Notes: generated by a model from the sequence alone, not told the origin. Shown: positions 33,358-42,406, counted from the first letter of the stretch. The stretch: 64,000 nt of DNA from JAXGZG01 sp050952065 (GCA_050952065.1 JBMNKF010000002.1:248001-312000); one strand, 5' to 3'. Numbers and translations are program-made.

Positions 33358-34560
33358 ATGGCCAAGAAGAAGTTCGAACGGACGAAACCCCACGTTAACG
33401 TCGGCACAATAGGACATATTGACCACGGGAAGACGACGCTGACCGCGGCAATAACTAAGGTATTGGCTGCGAGAGGTGGGGCGGAATTCACTCCATTCGA
33501 CAAGATTGACAAGGCTCCTGAGGAGAAAGCAAGGGGCATCACCATTTCGGCTTCACACGTTGAGTATGAGACGGAAAACAGGCACTACGCTCACGTCGAC
33601 TGCCCGGGACACGCAGACTACATCAAGAACATGATCACAGGCGCGGCTCAGATGGACGGAGCCATTCTTGTGGTATCTGCGGCGGACGGGACTATGCCGC
33701 AGACGAGAGAGCACGTTCTATTGGCCAGGCAGGTTGGAGTTCCGGCGATGGTAGTGTTTCTCAACAAGGTTGACTTGGTGGACGACGAAGAGCTGCTGGA
33801 GATCAGCGAGCTTGAGGTAAGGGATCTTCTTTCCAAGTACAGTTTTCCGGGAGACGATGTACCGATGGTGAGGGGCTCCGCGCTCAAGGCTCTGGAGTGC
33901 GGTTGCGGCGATCCTGAATGCCCGTGGTGCGGCGGTATTCTCAAACTCATGGATGCGGTGGACAATTATATACCCACTCCTGAAAGGGCAATCGATAAGC
34001 CGTTTCTTCTGTCGGTGGAAGACGTGTTCACAATTACGGGTCGCGGCACTGTTGCTACGGGAAGGATCGAGCGAGGAGTCGTCAAGGTTGGCGACACGGT
34101 GGAGATTGTTGGATTGTCGGACCGAGCGAGGTCAACGGTCGTGACAGGAGTGGAGATGTTCAGGAAGATACTCGACCGAGGCGAGGCAGGAGACAACGTA
34201 GGGTGCTTGCTTCGAGGGATAGCGAAGAACGAAATCGAGCGAGGGCAGGTATTGGCGAAACCTGGCAGCATCAAGCCGTACACCAAGTTTGAGGCTCAGA
34301 TTTACGTTCTATCGAAAGAAGAGGGAGGGCGTCACACGGCGTTCTTCACAGGATACAGGCCTCAGTTCTATTTCAGGACCACCGATGTTACGGGCACTGT
34401 GATTCTGCCTGAAGGGGTGGAGATGGTAATGCCCGGGGACAACGTGAAGATAAGGGGCGAACTGATACAGCCCATCGCCATGGAAGAGGGACTAAGGTTC
34501 GCTATTCGCGAAGGCGGACGGACTGTGGCCTCAGGAGTGATAACCAAGATCGAGGGGTGA
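33358..34560 (+). CDS. tuf: Elongation factor Tu, copy 2
   Basis: 400 residues, the same protein as the copy at 8325 apart from the start codon (ATG here) and the last two residues (EG instead of LE). Start ATG 33358 follows AAAGGAGG; an upstream in-frame ATG-like start at 33328 would add an atypical peptide. Canonical location behind fusA and ahead of rpsJ. Bases 33359-34551 look identical to 8326-9518, which implies gene conversion or very recent duplication. Confidence 0.97.
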   Translation: MAKKKFERTKPHVNVGTIGHIDHGKTTLTAAITKVLAARGGAEFTPFDKIDKAPEEKARGITISASHVEYETENRHYAHVDCPGHADYIKNMITGAAQMDGAILVVSAADGTMPQTREHVLLARQVGVPAMVVFLNKVDLVDDEELLEISELEVRDLLSKYSFPGDDVPMVRGSALKALECGCGDPECPWCGGILKLMDAVDNYIPTPERAIDKPFLLSVEDVFTITGRGTVATGRIERGVVKVGDTVEIVGLSDRARSTVVTGVEMFRKILDRGEAGDNVGCLLRGIAKNEIERGQVLAKPGSIKPYTKFEAQIYVLSKEEGGRHTAFFTGYRPQFYFRTTDVTGTVILPEGVEMVMPGDNVKIRGELIQPIAMEEGLRFAIREGGRTVASGVITKIEG

Positions 34561-34565
34561 TTAGG

Positions 34566-34877
34566 TTGCGGAGGCAGAAGATTCGCGTCCGGCTCCGTGC
34601 CTTCGACCACGAAGTGCTGGATCAGTCTGCCAGCAGGATCGTGGAGACGGCCAAGAGAACAGGCGCTCTTATCTCCGGGCCGGTCCCGCTTCCCACCGAG
34701 AGGAGCGTCTACACCATTTTGGTGGCACCAAACGGTGAGAAGGATATTAGGGAGCAGTTCGAGATGAGGATTCACAAGCGCCTCATCGACATTATGGAAC
34801 CGACAACAAAGACTATGGACGCTTTGACCAGGCTTGACCTGCCTGCAGGTGTAGATATTGAGATCAAGAGCGTGTGA
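34566..34877 (+). CDS. rpsJ: 30S ribosomal protein S10 (NusE)
   Basis: 103 residues. Motifs QKIRVRLRAFDHEVLDQSA, ISGPVPLPTERSVYTIL and FEMRIHKRLIDI. First gene of the S10 operon; also acts in antitermination with NusB/NusG. TTG 34566 lies 9 bases behind GAGGGG and gives the family length. The GTG at 34557 overlapping the tuf stop is too close to that site. Confidence 0.95.
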   Translation: MRRQKIRVRLRAFDHEVLDQSASRIVETAKRTGALISGPVPLPTERSVYTILVAPNGEKDIREQFEMRIHKRLIDIMEPTTKTMDALTRLDLPAGVDIEIKSV

Positions 34878-34910
34878 TTCTTGCTTCATTGATGGAGGAG
34901 GTGTCCTGGC

Positions 34911-35531
34911 ATGAAGGCTATCCTCGGTAAGAAGATAGGGATGAGCCAGGTGTTTGATCAACAAGGGGAACTCATACCCGTAACCGTCATTGAAGCCGGC
35001 CCATGCACCGTGGTGGAGAAAAGGACTTTGGACAGGGACGGATACCAAAGCGTGCAGATTGGGTTCGGCTTCGTCAAAGGACATAAGGTTTCCAAGCCTG
35101 TTGCGGGTCAGTTCAAGAAAAAGGGTATTGCGCCCCTCCGGCATTTGAAGGAGATAAGGGTAGGGTCCGACGAGAAACTCGAAGTTGGAGACGAGGTCAA
35201 GGTGGACCTATTCAAACCTGGCGATGTGGTGGACATTACGGGAAGGTCCCGGGGGAAAGGGTTCGCCGGCGTGATCAAACGCTGGAACTTCCACCGCTCG
35301 TTCATGTCTCACGGCTCCAAGTACCACAGGGGCGTTGGCTCTCTTCAGGCGAGAGATGCCTCCAGGGTGTTTCCGGGTAGAAAGTTGCCTGGCCACATGG
35401 GAGACGAACGGGTGACAGTAAAAGGACTCAAGGTCGTAGGCGTGGATCCCGAGAAGAACTTACTCTTGGTTCACGGCGCGGTGCCGGGCGCAAGGGGATC
35501 TCTCGTGGTGGTCAAAGATGCTTCGAGATGA
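34911..35531 (+). CDS. rplC: 50S ribosomal protein L3
   Basis: 206 residues. Starts KAILGKKIGMSQVFDQQGE and contains DVVDITGRSRGKGFAGVIKRW and the HGSKYHRGVGSL loop that reaches the peptidyl-transferase centre. Start ATG 34911 behind GGAGGAGG. Confidence 0.97.
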   Translation: MKAILGKKIGMSQVFDQQGELIPVTVIEAGPCTVVEKRTLDRDGYQSVQIGFGFVKGHKVSKPVAGQFKKKGIAPLRHLKEIRVGSDEKLEVGDEVKVDLFKPGDVVDITGRSRGKGFAGVIKRWNFHRSFMSHGSKYHRGVGSLQARDASRVFPGRKLPGHMGDERVTVKGLKVVGVDPEKNLLLVHGAVPGARGSLVVVKDASR

Positions 35532-35562
35532 GGTAGCAGGCGAGGTTAAGGGAGGGATCCTC

Positions 35563-36186
35563 GTGCCCAAAGCACAGGTTTTCAGTTCAAAAGGAGAAAG
35601 ACTTGGTGAGATGGGTCTCTCCGATGCGGTATTTGGCAAGGAACCCAATCGTGCCGTTATCAGAGCTGCTGTCTTGGCTCACCTGGCAGCCAGGAGACAA
35701 GGCACAGTGGCAGTGAAGACCAGATCTCAAGTGGCCGGAGGAGGACGAAAGCCCTGGCGTCAGAAGGGACTTGGGCGAGCTCGGGCAGGGTCCACGAGAT
35801 CCCCTATCTGGAGGCACGGCGGCGTCGCCTTTGGCCCGCAGTCTCGTGATTACACTTGGGCTTTGCCCAAACGGGTTAAGAGGCTGGCGTTGGTTTCCGC
35901 CCTATCGGCAAAGGCGTCGAACGGGAGAGTCATTGTTCTAAAGGAGCTTTCTATGGAAGCGCCCAAGACAAAGGACCTCTATAGGCTGCTGGCAAGCCTC
36001 GGGGTAGAGAAGAGCGCCCTCATAGTCACAGGCGACAATGAACCCAACGTGGTGCTGTCGTCTCGGAATATTCCCGGTGTTGAAGTCACCACATCCAGGG
36101 AAATAAGCACGTACCAGGCCATGGCCAAGAAGCATATTGTCATGACCGAAGATGCGGTGAAGAAACTGGAGGAGGCCTTGTCATGA
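35563..36186 (+). CDS. rplD: 50S ribosomal protein L4
   Basis: 207 residues. VPKAQVFSSKGERLGEM at the start and the long exit-tunnel loop TRSQVAGGGRKPWRQKGLGRARAGSTRSP (abridged: GGRKPWRQKGLGRAR). GTG 35563 is 7 bases behind GGGAGG and matches the family start; an ATG at 35518 inside the end of rplC would add 15 unrelated residues. Confidence 0.95.
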   Translation: MPKAQVFSSKGERLGEMGLSDAVFGKEPNRAVIRAAVLAHLAARRQGTVAVKTRSQVAGGGRKPWRQKGLGRARAGSTRSPIWRHGGVAFGPQSRDYTWALPKRVKRLALVSALSAKASNGRVIVLKELSMEAPKTKDLYRLLASLGVEKSALIVTGDNEPNVVLSSRNIPGVEVTTSREISTYQAMAKKHIVMTEDAVKKLEEALS

Positions 36187-36473
36187 ACCTTACGGCGAGA
36201 GACATTATTATCCTGCCTCTGATCACAGAAAAGACCAACGCCGCCATGGAACGGGGGACGTACTCCTTCAGGGTCCATCCCAAGGCCACAAAGGCAGATG
36301 TGCACAACGCCATAGAGGAGATCTTCAAAGTTCGGGTAGTCAAGGTCAACACCATGAACATCAAAGGAAAGCCGCGGAGGCTGGGGATGCGCCGGGGACG
36401 TACCCGTAACTGGAAAAAAGCCATTGTGACTTTGGCGCCTGGCCAGAAAATCCCGTTCTTTGAGGGCGCTTAA
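36183..36473 (+). CDS. rplW: 50S ribosomal protein L23
   Basis: 96 residues. DIIILPLITEKTNAAMERGTY and the loop around KPRRLGMRRGRTRNWKKA. It sits at the tunnel exit as the docking site for SRP and trigger factor. It overlaps rplD by 4 bases. Confidence 0.96.
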   Translation: MNLTARDIIILPLITEKTNAAMERGTYSFRVHPKATKADVHNAIEEIFKVRVVKVNTMNIKGKPRRLGMRRGRTRNWKKAIVTLAPGQKIPFFEGA

Positions 36474-36483
36474 GTAGGAGGGA

Positions 36484-37317
36484 ATGCAGTTGCCGGTTAA
36501 GGAGTTAAAGCCAACGTCACCTGGCAGGCGTGGAACGGTTCCCGCTTCTTTCGAGAACCTAACCAAGAAACCGCCGGAGAAATCTCTGACGTTTTCCAAA
36601 AAGAAGTTTTCGGGAAGAGACTCCAGCGGGAAGGTCGCGGTCCGTCATAGGGGCGGCGGCTCCAAGAGAATAGTCAGGATAGTGGATTTTAAGCGGGACA
36701 AAGACGGCATTCCTGCCAGAGTGACTGCCATAGAGTATGACCCGGGACGGTCTGCCCGGATAGCTCTTCTTGCGTACGCTGACGGCGAGAAGCGCTACAT
36801 TGTGGCTCCTGATGGTCTGGCAGTTGACGATTTCGTCATGTCGGGGCCCGATGCCGACATAAAAGTGGGAAATGCTTTACCTCTTGACAACATTCCTACG
36901 GGCACTCACGTTCACAACGTCGAGCTTGTGCCAGGGAAAGGCGGTCAATTGGCAAGAGCGGCAGGTGCGGAAGTTCAGCTCATGGCAAAAGAAGGCGGGT
37001 TTGCGCTTCTTCGCCTAGCCTCAGGCGAACAAAGAAGAGTGCCCGTGATGTGCAGGGCTACCGTTGGTCAGGTTGGCAACGTCGAACACGAGAACATCTC
37101 TCTAGGCAAGGCGGGCGCCACCCGGCACAGGGGCCGAAGACCGAAGGTTCGCGGAGTTGTCATGAACGCTAAAGATCACCCCCATGGTGGCGGAGAAGGC
37201 AAGTCGCCTATCGGCCTTCCGGGGCCGCTTACTCCCTGGGGCAAACCCACTTTGGGCCATAGGACTAGGAAGAAGAACAAGGCGTCTAACAAACTGATTG
37301 TGAAGCGCAGGAAGTAA
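36484..37317 (+). CDS. rplB: 50S ribosomal protein L2
   Basis: 277 residues. LPVKELKPTSPGRRG at the start, HRGGGSKRIVRIVDF, NIPTGTHVHNVEL, and the conserved C-terminal segment VMNAKDHPHGGGEGKSPIG with the peptidyl-transferase-proximal histidine. It ends in a lysine/arginine-rich tail NKLIVKRRK. Confidence 0.97.
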   Translation: MQLPVKELKPTSPGRRGTVPASFENLTKKPPEKSLTFSKKKFSGRDSSGKVAVRHRGGGSKRIVRIVDFKRDKDGIPARVTAIEYDPGRSARIALLAYADGEKRYIVAPDGLAVDDFVMSGPDADIKVGNALPLDNIPTGTHVHNVELVPGKGGQLARAAGAEVQLMAKEGGFALLRLASGEQRRVPVMCRATVGQVGNVEHENISLGKAGATRHRGRRPKVRGVVMNAKDHPHGGGEGKSPIGLPGPLTPWGKPTLGHRTRKKNKASNKLIVKRRK

Positions 37318-37341
37318 CCAAAAAGGAAGGAGGGGGCGATT

Positions 37342-37626
37342 GTGAGCCGGTCATCCAAGAAGGGGCCTTATGTAGACGAGAAGCTTCTGGCAAAAATCCG
37401 GGCTCTGAACTCGAAGAACGAAAAGAGAGTCATCCGGACTTGGGCTAGAGACTGCACCATAGTCCCCGAGATGCTGGGGCACACCATAGCGGTTCACGAC
37501 GGCAGAAAACACGTCCCTGTGTATATTACCGAAGACGCGGTTGGCCATAAATTGGGCGAATTCGCTCCCACACGCACATTTAGAGGCCACGGAGCGCACA
37601 CTGCGCGTTCGACCGCGCTAAAGTAA
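37342..37626 (+). CDS. rpsS: 30S ribosomal protein S19
   Basis: 94 residues from GTG behind GGAAGGAGGGGG. SRSSKKGPYVDEKLLAKI at the start, then IVPEMLGHTIAVHDGRKHVPVYI and LGEFAPTRTFRGHGA. Head protein near the A-site finger. Confidence 0.97.
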   Translation: MSRSSKKGPYVDEKLLAKIRALNSKNEKRVIRTWARDCTIVPEMLGHTIAVHDGRKHVPVYITEDAVGHKLGEFAPTRTFRGHGAHTARSTALK

Positions 37627-37638
37627 GGGGGTTATCCG

Positions 37639-37980
37639 TTGGAGGCCAAAGCTATAGTGAAGTATGTAAGGATATCCCCTTCAAAGGTACGCATAGTTGC
37701 AGATCTAGTGCGGGGGAAACCGATTAGGGAAGCGCTGGCCATATTAAAGCATACGCCCAAGAGGGCCAGTCGTGTGATTGAGAAAGCGATCAACTCGGCT
37801 GCGTCCAACGCTGAGAACAACCTAGAGATGGATAAGGACGCTCTCTTGGTTTCGGAGATCTACGTGGATAAGGGCCCGACAATGAAAAGGTACCATCCTC
37901 GCCAAAGAGGCCAGGCATTCTCGATCCTCAAGAGATCGTCACATGTTACGGTCGTAGTTAGAGAAAGAGAGGAGGGCTAA
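37639..37980 (+). CDS. rplV: 50S ribosomal protein L22
   Basis: 113 residues from TTG. EAKAIVKYVRISPSKVRIVADL at the start and the C-terminal beta-hairpin PRQRGQAFSILKRSSHVTVVV that lines the exit tunnel. Ends 2 bases before rpsC. Confidence 0.97.
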   Translation: MEAKAIVKYVRISPSKVRIVADLVRGKPIREALAILKHTPKRASRVIEKAINSAASNAENNLEMDKDALLVSEIYVDKGPTMKRYHPRQRGQAFSILKRSSHVTVVVREREEG

Positions 37981-37982
37981 CC

Positions 37983-38648
37983 TTGGGACAGAAGGTTCAT
38001 CCGAAAGGATTTCGCCTTGGTGTCATCTATGATTGGGATTCCCGCTGGTTTGCCCGAAAGGACTTTCCTGAACTTCTCAAAGAAGACCAGATGATAAGGG
38101 AGTACATCAAGAAGAAACTGCCTCTTGCCGGGGTTTCGAGGGTCGAGATAGAGAGAAAGCCCCAGGAGGCCACGATCACGGTTCACGCCGCCAAGCCCGG
38201 TATGGTAATCGGAAGGGGCGGCACCGGAATCGAAGCCTTGCGAAGAGAGTTGGCCGAGAAGACCGAGAAGAGGATCATTCTTCACGCGGTAGAGGTTAAG
38301 AGGCCTGAGATCGACGCGCAGCTTGTGGCCGAGAACATTGCCGAGTCCATTGAGAGAAGGGTTTCCTACAGAAGGGCAATGAGACAGGCCATGTTCAGGG
38401 CTATGAGAGGCGGTGCCAAAGGTATCAGGCTCAAGGTTTCGGGGCGTCTAGGTGGGGCCGAGATCGCCAGGCGCGAGAGAGCTGGCGAAGGTACAGTCCC
38501 CCTCCACACCCTAAGGGCCGATGTAGATTACGGGTTCGCGGAAGCGCACACAACATATGGGCGCATCGGGATCAAAGTGTGGATCTACAAAGGCGATATC
38601 CTTCCAACTAGGGCCCAAAGGCCCGCTGTGGCCGAGGGAGGGAAGTAG
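37983..38648 (+). CDS. rpsC: 30S ribosomal protein S3
   Basis: 221 residues from TTG. GQKVHPKGFRLGVIYDWDS at the start, the KH domain with GMVIGRGGTGIEALR, and the C-terminal domain with SGRLGGAEIARRE and ADVDYGFAEAHTTYGRIGIKVWIYKG (abridged: GRIGIKVWIYKG). Part of the mRNA entry channel. Confidence 0.97.
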   Translation: MGQKVHPKGFRLGVIYDWDSRWFARKDFPELLKEDQMIREYIKKKLPLAGVSRVEIERKPQEATITVHAAKPGMVIGRGGTGIEALRRELAEKTEKRIILHAVEVKRPEIDAQLVAENIAESIERRVSYRRAMRQAMFRAMRGGAKGIRLKVSGRLGGAEIARRERAGEGTVPLHTLRADVDYGFAEAHTTYGRIGIKVWIYKGDILPTRAQRPAVAEGGK

Positions 38649-38651
38649 ACA

Positions 38652-39116
38652 ATGTTGATGCCCAAGAGATTCAAGTGGCGCAAACACCACCGGGGACAGA
38701 TGGATGGAAAGGCCACCCGCGGCAACGAGGTATTCTACGGCGACTTCGGGCTCCAGTCTCTAGAGGCGGGATGGATAACGGACAGGCAGATTGAAGCCGC
38801 GCGTGTAGCCCTTACCAGGTACATCAGGAGAGGCGGGAAGGTTTGGATCAGGATATTTCCCGATAAGCCGGTAACGAAGAAGCCTGCGGAGACTCGAATG
38901 GGTGGAGGAAAGGGCAACCCCGAATACTGGGTTGCAGTGGTGAAACCCGGCAGAATCTTGTTTGAGATAGCCGGAGTAGCCGAAGAAGACGCCCGGGAGG
39001 CTCTTCGACTGGCAGGGTCAAAACTTCCGGTTCTGACGAAGTTCCAAAAGCGGCGAGATGCAGTGGGAGAGCTACGGGAGAAGGCGGTGAGTGAAGATGA
39101 AGGCGCAGGAGATTAG
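38652..39116 (+). CDS. rplP: 50S ribosomal protein L16
   Basis: 154 residues, about 10 more than usual because of an acidic C-terminal extension ending SEDEGAGD, which overlaps the start of rpmC. MLMPKRFKWRKHHRGQMDG at the start, then FGLQSLEAGWITDRQIEAAR and IRIFPDKPVTKKPAETRMGGGKG (abridged: KPAETRMGGGKG). Confidence 0.96.
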   Translation: MLMPKRFKWRKHHRGQMDGKATRGNEVFYGDFGLQSLEAGWITDRQIEAARVALTRYIRRGGKVWIRIFPDKPVTKKPAETRMGGGKGNPEYWVAVVKPGRILFEIAGVAEEDAREALRLAGSKLPVLTKFQKRRDAVGELREKAVSEDEGAGD

Positions 39117-39306
39117 GAATCTGGCAGACGCGGATTTGGAAAAGAAGCTCGCTGATCTGAAAGACGAACTCTTCAACCTGCGTTTTCAGATGACCACCGG
39201 GCAGCTTGACAACGTTACCAGAATTCGCGAGGTAAAGCGGTCGATCGCCAGGGTGAAGACGATTCAGCGCCAGCGAGAACTCGGAAGGCTCGCCCAGGAG
39301 GGTTGA
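39097..39306 (+). CDS. rpmC: 50S ribosomal protein L29
   Basis: 69 residues from ATG 39097: KAQEIRNLADADLEKKLADL and NLRFQMTTGQLDN, ending QRELGRLAQEG. Two-helix protein near the tunnel exit. It overlaps the end of rplP by 20 bases; a GTG two codons upstream is the alternative start. Confidence 0.95.
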   Translation: MKAQEIRNLADADLEKKLADLKDELFNLRFQMTTGQLDNVTRIREVKRSIARVKTIQRQRELGRLAQEG

Positions 39307-39308
39307 AC

Positions 39309-39590
39309 ATGGAACGGGGAAAGCGCAAGAGAATCACAGGTGTTGTAGTCAGCGACAAGATGGACAAAACCCGCGTGGTGGCCATTGAGTCTTGGAAGAT
39401 GGCGCCCATTTACAGGAAGAGAGTTCGCTCGACCCATAGGGTCAAGGCTCATGACGAAGGCAACCAAACCCGCATAGGGGACACGGTTGTGCTGGTAGAG
39501 TCGCGTCCCTTGTCTCGAGACAAGAGATGGCGCATCGCCAGAGTGGTCACAACCGGCAACGATGCATCTATCGCCGGAGGTGACCGGTAG
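39309..39590 (+). CDS. rpsQ: 30S ribosomal protein S17
   Basis: 93 residues. KRKRITGVVVSDKMDKTRVV, then RVRSTHRVKAHDEGN, IGDTVVLVESRPLSRDKRW. ATG 39309 lies 7 bases behind GGAGGG; a TTG two codons upstream is too close to that site. Confidence 0.95.
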   Translation: MERGKRKRITGVVVSDKMDKTRVVAIESWKMAPIYRKRVRSTHRVKAHDEGNQTRIGDTVVLVESRPLSRDKRWRIARVVTTGNDASIAGGDR

Positions 39591-39958
39591 TGATCCAGGT
39601 TCAAACCAGGCTCACCGTGGCAGACAATACTGGCGCTAGAAAGATCCAGTGCATTAGGGTTGTAGGCGGCGCCAGAAGACGCTATGCAGGGCTCGGCGAT
39701 ACTATCGTTGCCAGCGTAAAGGAGGCCACTCCCGGAGGCGTTGTCAAGAAGGGCCAAATTGTTAGAGCCGTCATAGTCAGGATGGCCAAGAATGTGCGCA
39801 GGCGTGACGGCACCTACATCAAGTTTGACGACAACGCAGCAGTCATCCTTAAGGACGAGCACGAACCCCAGGGGACCCGAATTTTCGGCCCGGTGGCCAG
39901 GGAATTGAGAGAGAAGAAGTATACCAAGATAATTTCTCTGGCTCCTGAGGTCCTGTAG
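39590..39958 (+). CDS. rplN: 50S ribosomal protein L14
   Basis: 122 residues from GTG, overlapping the rpsQ stop by one base. IQVQTRLTVADNTGARKIQCI at the start, GDTIVASVKEATPGGVVKKG, and the end RELREKKYTKIISLAPEVL. Standard length. Confidence 0.97.
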   Translation: MIQVQTRLTVADNTGARKIQCIRVVGGARRRYAGLGDTIVASVKEATPGGVVKKGQIVRAVIVRMAKNVRRRDGTYIKFDDNAAVILKDEHEPQGTRIFGPVARELREKKYTKIISLAPEVL

Positions 39959-39982
39959 GGTGGAAAAGGTGGTGCGTTATTC

Positions 39983-40294
39983 GTGAACATTCGAAAAGAC
40001 GACACGGTTTTGGTGCTCACCGGCAAGTATCGGGGCAAGAAGGGTAAGGTCCTGACTGCTATGCCCGCCAAAGGTCGTGTGATTGTAGAAGGCGTCAACA
40101 TGCGCAAGAAGCACCAGAGACCCACCAAGGAGATGCAGCAGGGAGGCATCGTAGAGAGCGAAGGTCCCATCGATGTCTCCAACGTTATGCTGGTGTGTCC
40201 TAGATGCTCAAAGCCTACCCGGTTGAGATCCGAAGTCAGCGGGACGGGCAAGGTCCGCGTTTGTCACAAATGCGGCGAAGCCATTGACAAGTGA
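39983..40294 (+). CDS. rplX: 50S ribosomal protein L24, with a C-terminal zinc-ribbon-like pair of CxxC motifs
   Basis: 103 residues from GTG. The KOW domain has VLVLTGKYRGKKGKVL and RVIVEGVNMRKKHQRP. The C-terminus carries CPRC and CHKC, suggesting zinc binding as in other clostridial L24 proteins. It overlaps the next frame by 4 bases only if rplE used its upstream GTG. Confidence 0.96.
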   Translation: MNIRKDDTVLVLTGKYRGKKGKVLTAMPAKGRVIVEGVNMRKKHQRPTKEMQQGGIVESEGPIDVSNVMLVCPRCSKPTRLRSEVSGTGKVRVCHKCGEAIDK

Positions 40295-40305
40295 GGTCGA
40301 GTGAC

Positions 40306-40842
40306 GTGGCGCTAAAGGAACGATATCGTGGAGAAGTCATCCCTGGGATGATGAAGGCTTTCTCGTACAAGAACACACTACAGGTACCGCGAGTCGAGAA
40401 GGTTGTCATCAATATGGGAGTCGGGGAAGCCACACAGAATGCCGACGCGCTCGAGGGGGCCGTCTCGGACCTTGCCAAGATAGCCGGGCAGAAGCCCATT
40501 ATTACCAAGGCGAAACGCTCGATTTCCGCTTTTAAGGTCAGGGCGGGCATGAATGTGGGCTGCAAGGTCACTCTCAGAGGAGATCGAATGTACGATTTCC
40601 TCGAAAAACTCTTTAACGTTGTTCTGCCCAGGGTGAGAGACTTTAGAGGGATTTCTCCGGACGGATTCGACGGTAGGGGCAACTTCTCTTTGGGTCTTAG
40701 GGAGCAAATTATCTTCCCTGAGATCGATTACGACAAAGTCTCCAAGATTAGGGGCATGAACATTACCATTACGACTACTGCCAGGACCGATGAGGAGGGG
40801 TTTTATCTCCTCAGAGCTCTTGGAATGCCTTTTAGACAATAG
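40306..40842 (+). CDS. rplE: 50S ribosomal protein L5
   Basis: 178 residues. ALKERYRGEVIPGMMKAFSY at the start, then VPRVEKVVINMGVGEAT, KAKRSISAFKVRAGMNVGCKVTLR (abridged: FKVRAGMNVGCKVTLR) and the DFRGISPDGFDGRGNFSLG loop. Binds 5S rRNA. GTG 40306 has GAGG about 9 bases upstream; GTG 40291 overlaps the rplX stop and adds five residues. Confidence 0.95.
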   Translation: MALKERYRGEVIPGMMKAFSYKNTLQVPRVEKVVINMGVGEATQNADALEGAVSDLAKIAGQKPIITKAKRSISAFKVRAGMNVGCKVTLRGDRMYDFLEKLFNVVLPRVRDFRGISPDGFDGRGNFSLGLREQIIFPEIDYDKVSKIRGMNITITTTARTDEEGFYLLRALGMPFRQ

Positions 40843-40854
40843 GGGGGAGATAGC

Positions 40855-41040
40855 TTGGCAACCTTGGCCAAGATCAACAAGGCGAAAAAGGAGCCAAAGT
40901 TCTCGACTCAGCGAGTGAACCGCTGCAGCATATGCGGCCGTTCCCGTTCTTTTATGAGGAAGTTTGGGCTTTGCAGGCACTGCTTCAGGCGCTTGGCTCA
41001 CCGCGGTGAGATTCCTGGCGTGACCAAAGCCAGTTGGTAG
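40855..41040 (+). CDS. rpsN: 30S ribosomal protein S14, type Z (zinc)
   Basis: 61 residues, the short zinc form. ATLAKINKAKKEPKFSTQRV, then the four ligands CSICGR...CRHC, and the conserved end RRLAHRGEIPGVTKASW. TTG start behind GGGGGGA. Confidence 0.97.
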   Translation: MATLAKINKAKKEPKFSTQRVNRCSICGRSRSFMRKFGLCRHCFRRLAHRGEIPGVTKASW

Positions 41041-41053
41041 GAGGGAATCACCT

Positions 41054-41449
41054 ATGACACACGACCCTATCGGGGATATGCTGACCAGACTCCGCAATGC
41101 GGGTTTGGCCAAGCATGAAAAGTTGGAGTTTCCCACCTCCAAAATGCTTGAGAGGATACTGGATGTCCTCAAAAGCGAAGGTTATATCAGAGATTTCGAG
41201 GTGATCCCTTCCAAGCCGGTGCCCAAATGCAAGGTTCACCTTAGGTATGGAGCGGGCAAGACCAGGGCCATCACCGGCATTAAGCAAATCTCCAAGCCCG
41301 GCCTGAGGGTATATGCCGGCAAGGATGAAATTCCAAGAGTCCTGGGCGGGTTAGGAATCGCCATTGTCTCTACATCCAAAGGGGTCATGTCCGACAAGGC
41401 TGCCAGAGCATCTGGCCTTGGCGGTGAGGTAATCTGTTACGTATGGTAA
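41054..41449 (+). CDS. rpsH: 30S ribosomal protein S8
   Basis: 131 residues. THDPIGDMLTRLRNAGLAKHE at the start (abridged: DPIGDMLTRLRNA), then ISKPGLRVYAGKDEIPRVLGGLGIAIVSTSKG (abridged: LGGLGIAIVSTSKG), and the C-terminal GGEVICYVW. Confidence 0.97.
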   Translation: MTHDPIGDMLTRLRNAGLAKHEKLEFPTSKMLERILDVLKSEGYIRDFEVIPSKPVPKCKVHLRYGAGKTRAITGIKQISKPGLRVYAGKDEIPRVLGGLGIAIVSTSKGVMSDKAARASGLGGEVICYVW

Positions 41450-41471
41450 GAATCCGCGGGAGGTCATTGAT

Positions 41472-42008
41472 GTGTCTCGAATTGGAGTAAAGCCCATCAC
41501 GATCCCGCAAGGGGTCAGTGTGACCTTGGCGGATGGCGAGGTCACGGTCAAGGGCCCTAAGGGCACTCTGACTAGGAAATTGCATCCGGACATGAAGGTT
41601 AACGTTGGTGAGGGCGAGGTTACTGTGGAAAGGCCTTCCGACAGCAAGACTCACAAGTCTATGCACGGCCTTACCCGAACACTCATCGCTAATATGGTGA
41701 CCGGAGTCACTGAAGGATACACCAAGCGGCTTGAAATCTCAGGTATGGGCTACAGGGCAAGCAAGAACGGAGATCGGCTGGTGCTAAACCTCGGGTTCAT
41801 AAGGCCTGTGGAAATCGAGCCACCCAAGGATGTTACCATTGAAGTGCCCGCACCGACCCAAGTGACCATCCAAGGTATCGACAAGGAAGTAGTTGGCCAG
41901 ATAGCGGCCGATATCAGAAGGCTGAGACCGCCCGAACCCTATCAGGGTACTGGAGTCAAGTACGCCGGCGAGGTCATTAGACGCAAGGCCGCCAAGGCTG
42001 CCAAGTAG
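41472..42008 (+). CDS. rplF: 50S ribosomal protein L6
   Basis: 178 residues from GTG. SRIGVKPITIPQGVSVTL at the start, then the LTRTLIANMVTGVTEGYTK segment, and the C-terminal RLRPPEPYQGTGVKYAGEVI. It overlaps the next reading frame by one base. Confidence 0.97.
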   Translation: MSRIGVKPITIPQGVSVTLADGEVTVKGPKGTLTRKLHPDMKVNVGEGEVTVERPSDSKTHKSMHGLTRTLIANMVTGVTEGYTKRLEISGMGYRASKNGDRLVLNLGFIRPVEIEPPKDVTIEVPAPTQVTIQGIDKEVVGQIAADIRRLRPPEPYQGTGVKYAGEVIRRKAAKAAK

Positions 42009-42040
42009 TGGCGAAACAAGAGAGAGAGGGTGGACCTTTC

Positions 42041-42406
42041 ATGTCTCCAAAGAGTAAGGCCGAGAAAAGGGTCAAGCGACACTTGAGGGTGCGCAAGAAG
42101 GTTTCGGGCACGCCGGATCGGCCGAGACTCTGCGTATTCAGGAGCCTTAACCATATCTACGCTCAGGTCATCGACGATGTGGCCGGCAAGACGTTGGTGT
42201 CCGCGTCGTCGGTGGAACCGGCGATAAGGGAATCTGGGCAGTATGGGGGAAACGTGGCGGCTGCAAAGAGAGTAGGAAACCTGATAGCGGCCAGGGCTCT
42301 TGAACACGGGGTGAAACAGGTGGTCTTCGATAGAGGCGGTTACCTGTACCACGGTAGAGTCAAGGCTTTGGCTGAGGCCGCACGAGAAGGCGGCTTGGAT
42401 TTCTAA
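42041..42406 (+). CDS. rplR: 50S ribosomal protein L18
   Basis: 121 residues from ATG 42041: KRVKRHLRVRKKVSGTPDRPRL and FRSLNHIYAQVIDDVAGKTL, ending VKALAEAAREGGLDF. 5S rRNA binder. A GTG at 42008 directly after rplF is in frame and would add 11 residues not typical of the family. Confidence 0.94.
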   Translation: MSPKSKAEKRVKRHLRVRKKVSGTPDRPRLCVFRSLNHIYAQVIDDVAGKTLVSASSVEPAIRESGQYGGNVAAAKRVGNLIAARALEHGVKQVVFDRGGYLYHGRVKALAEAAREGGLDF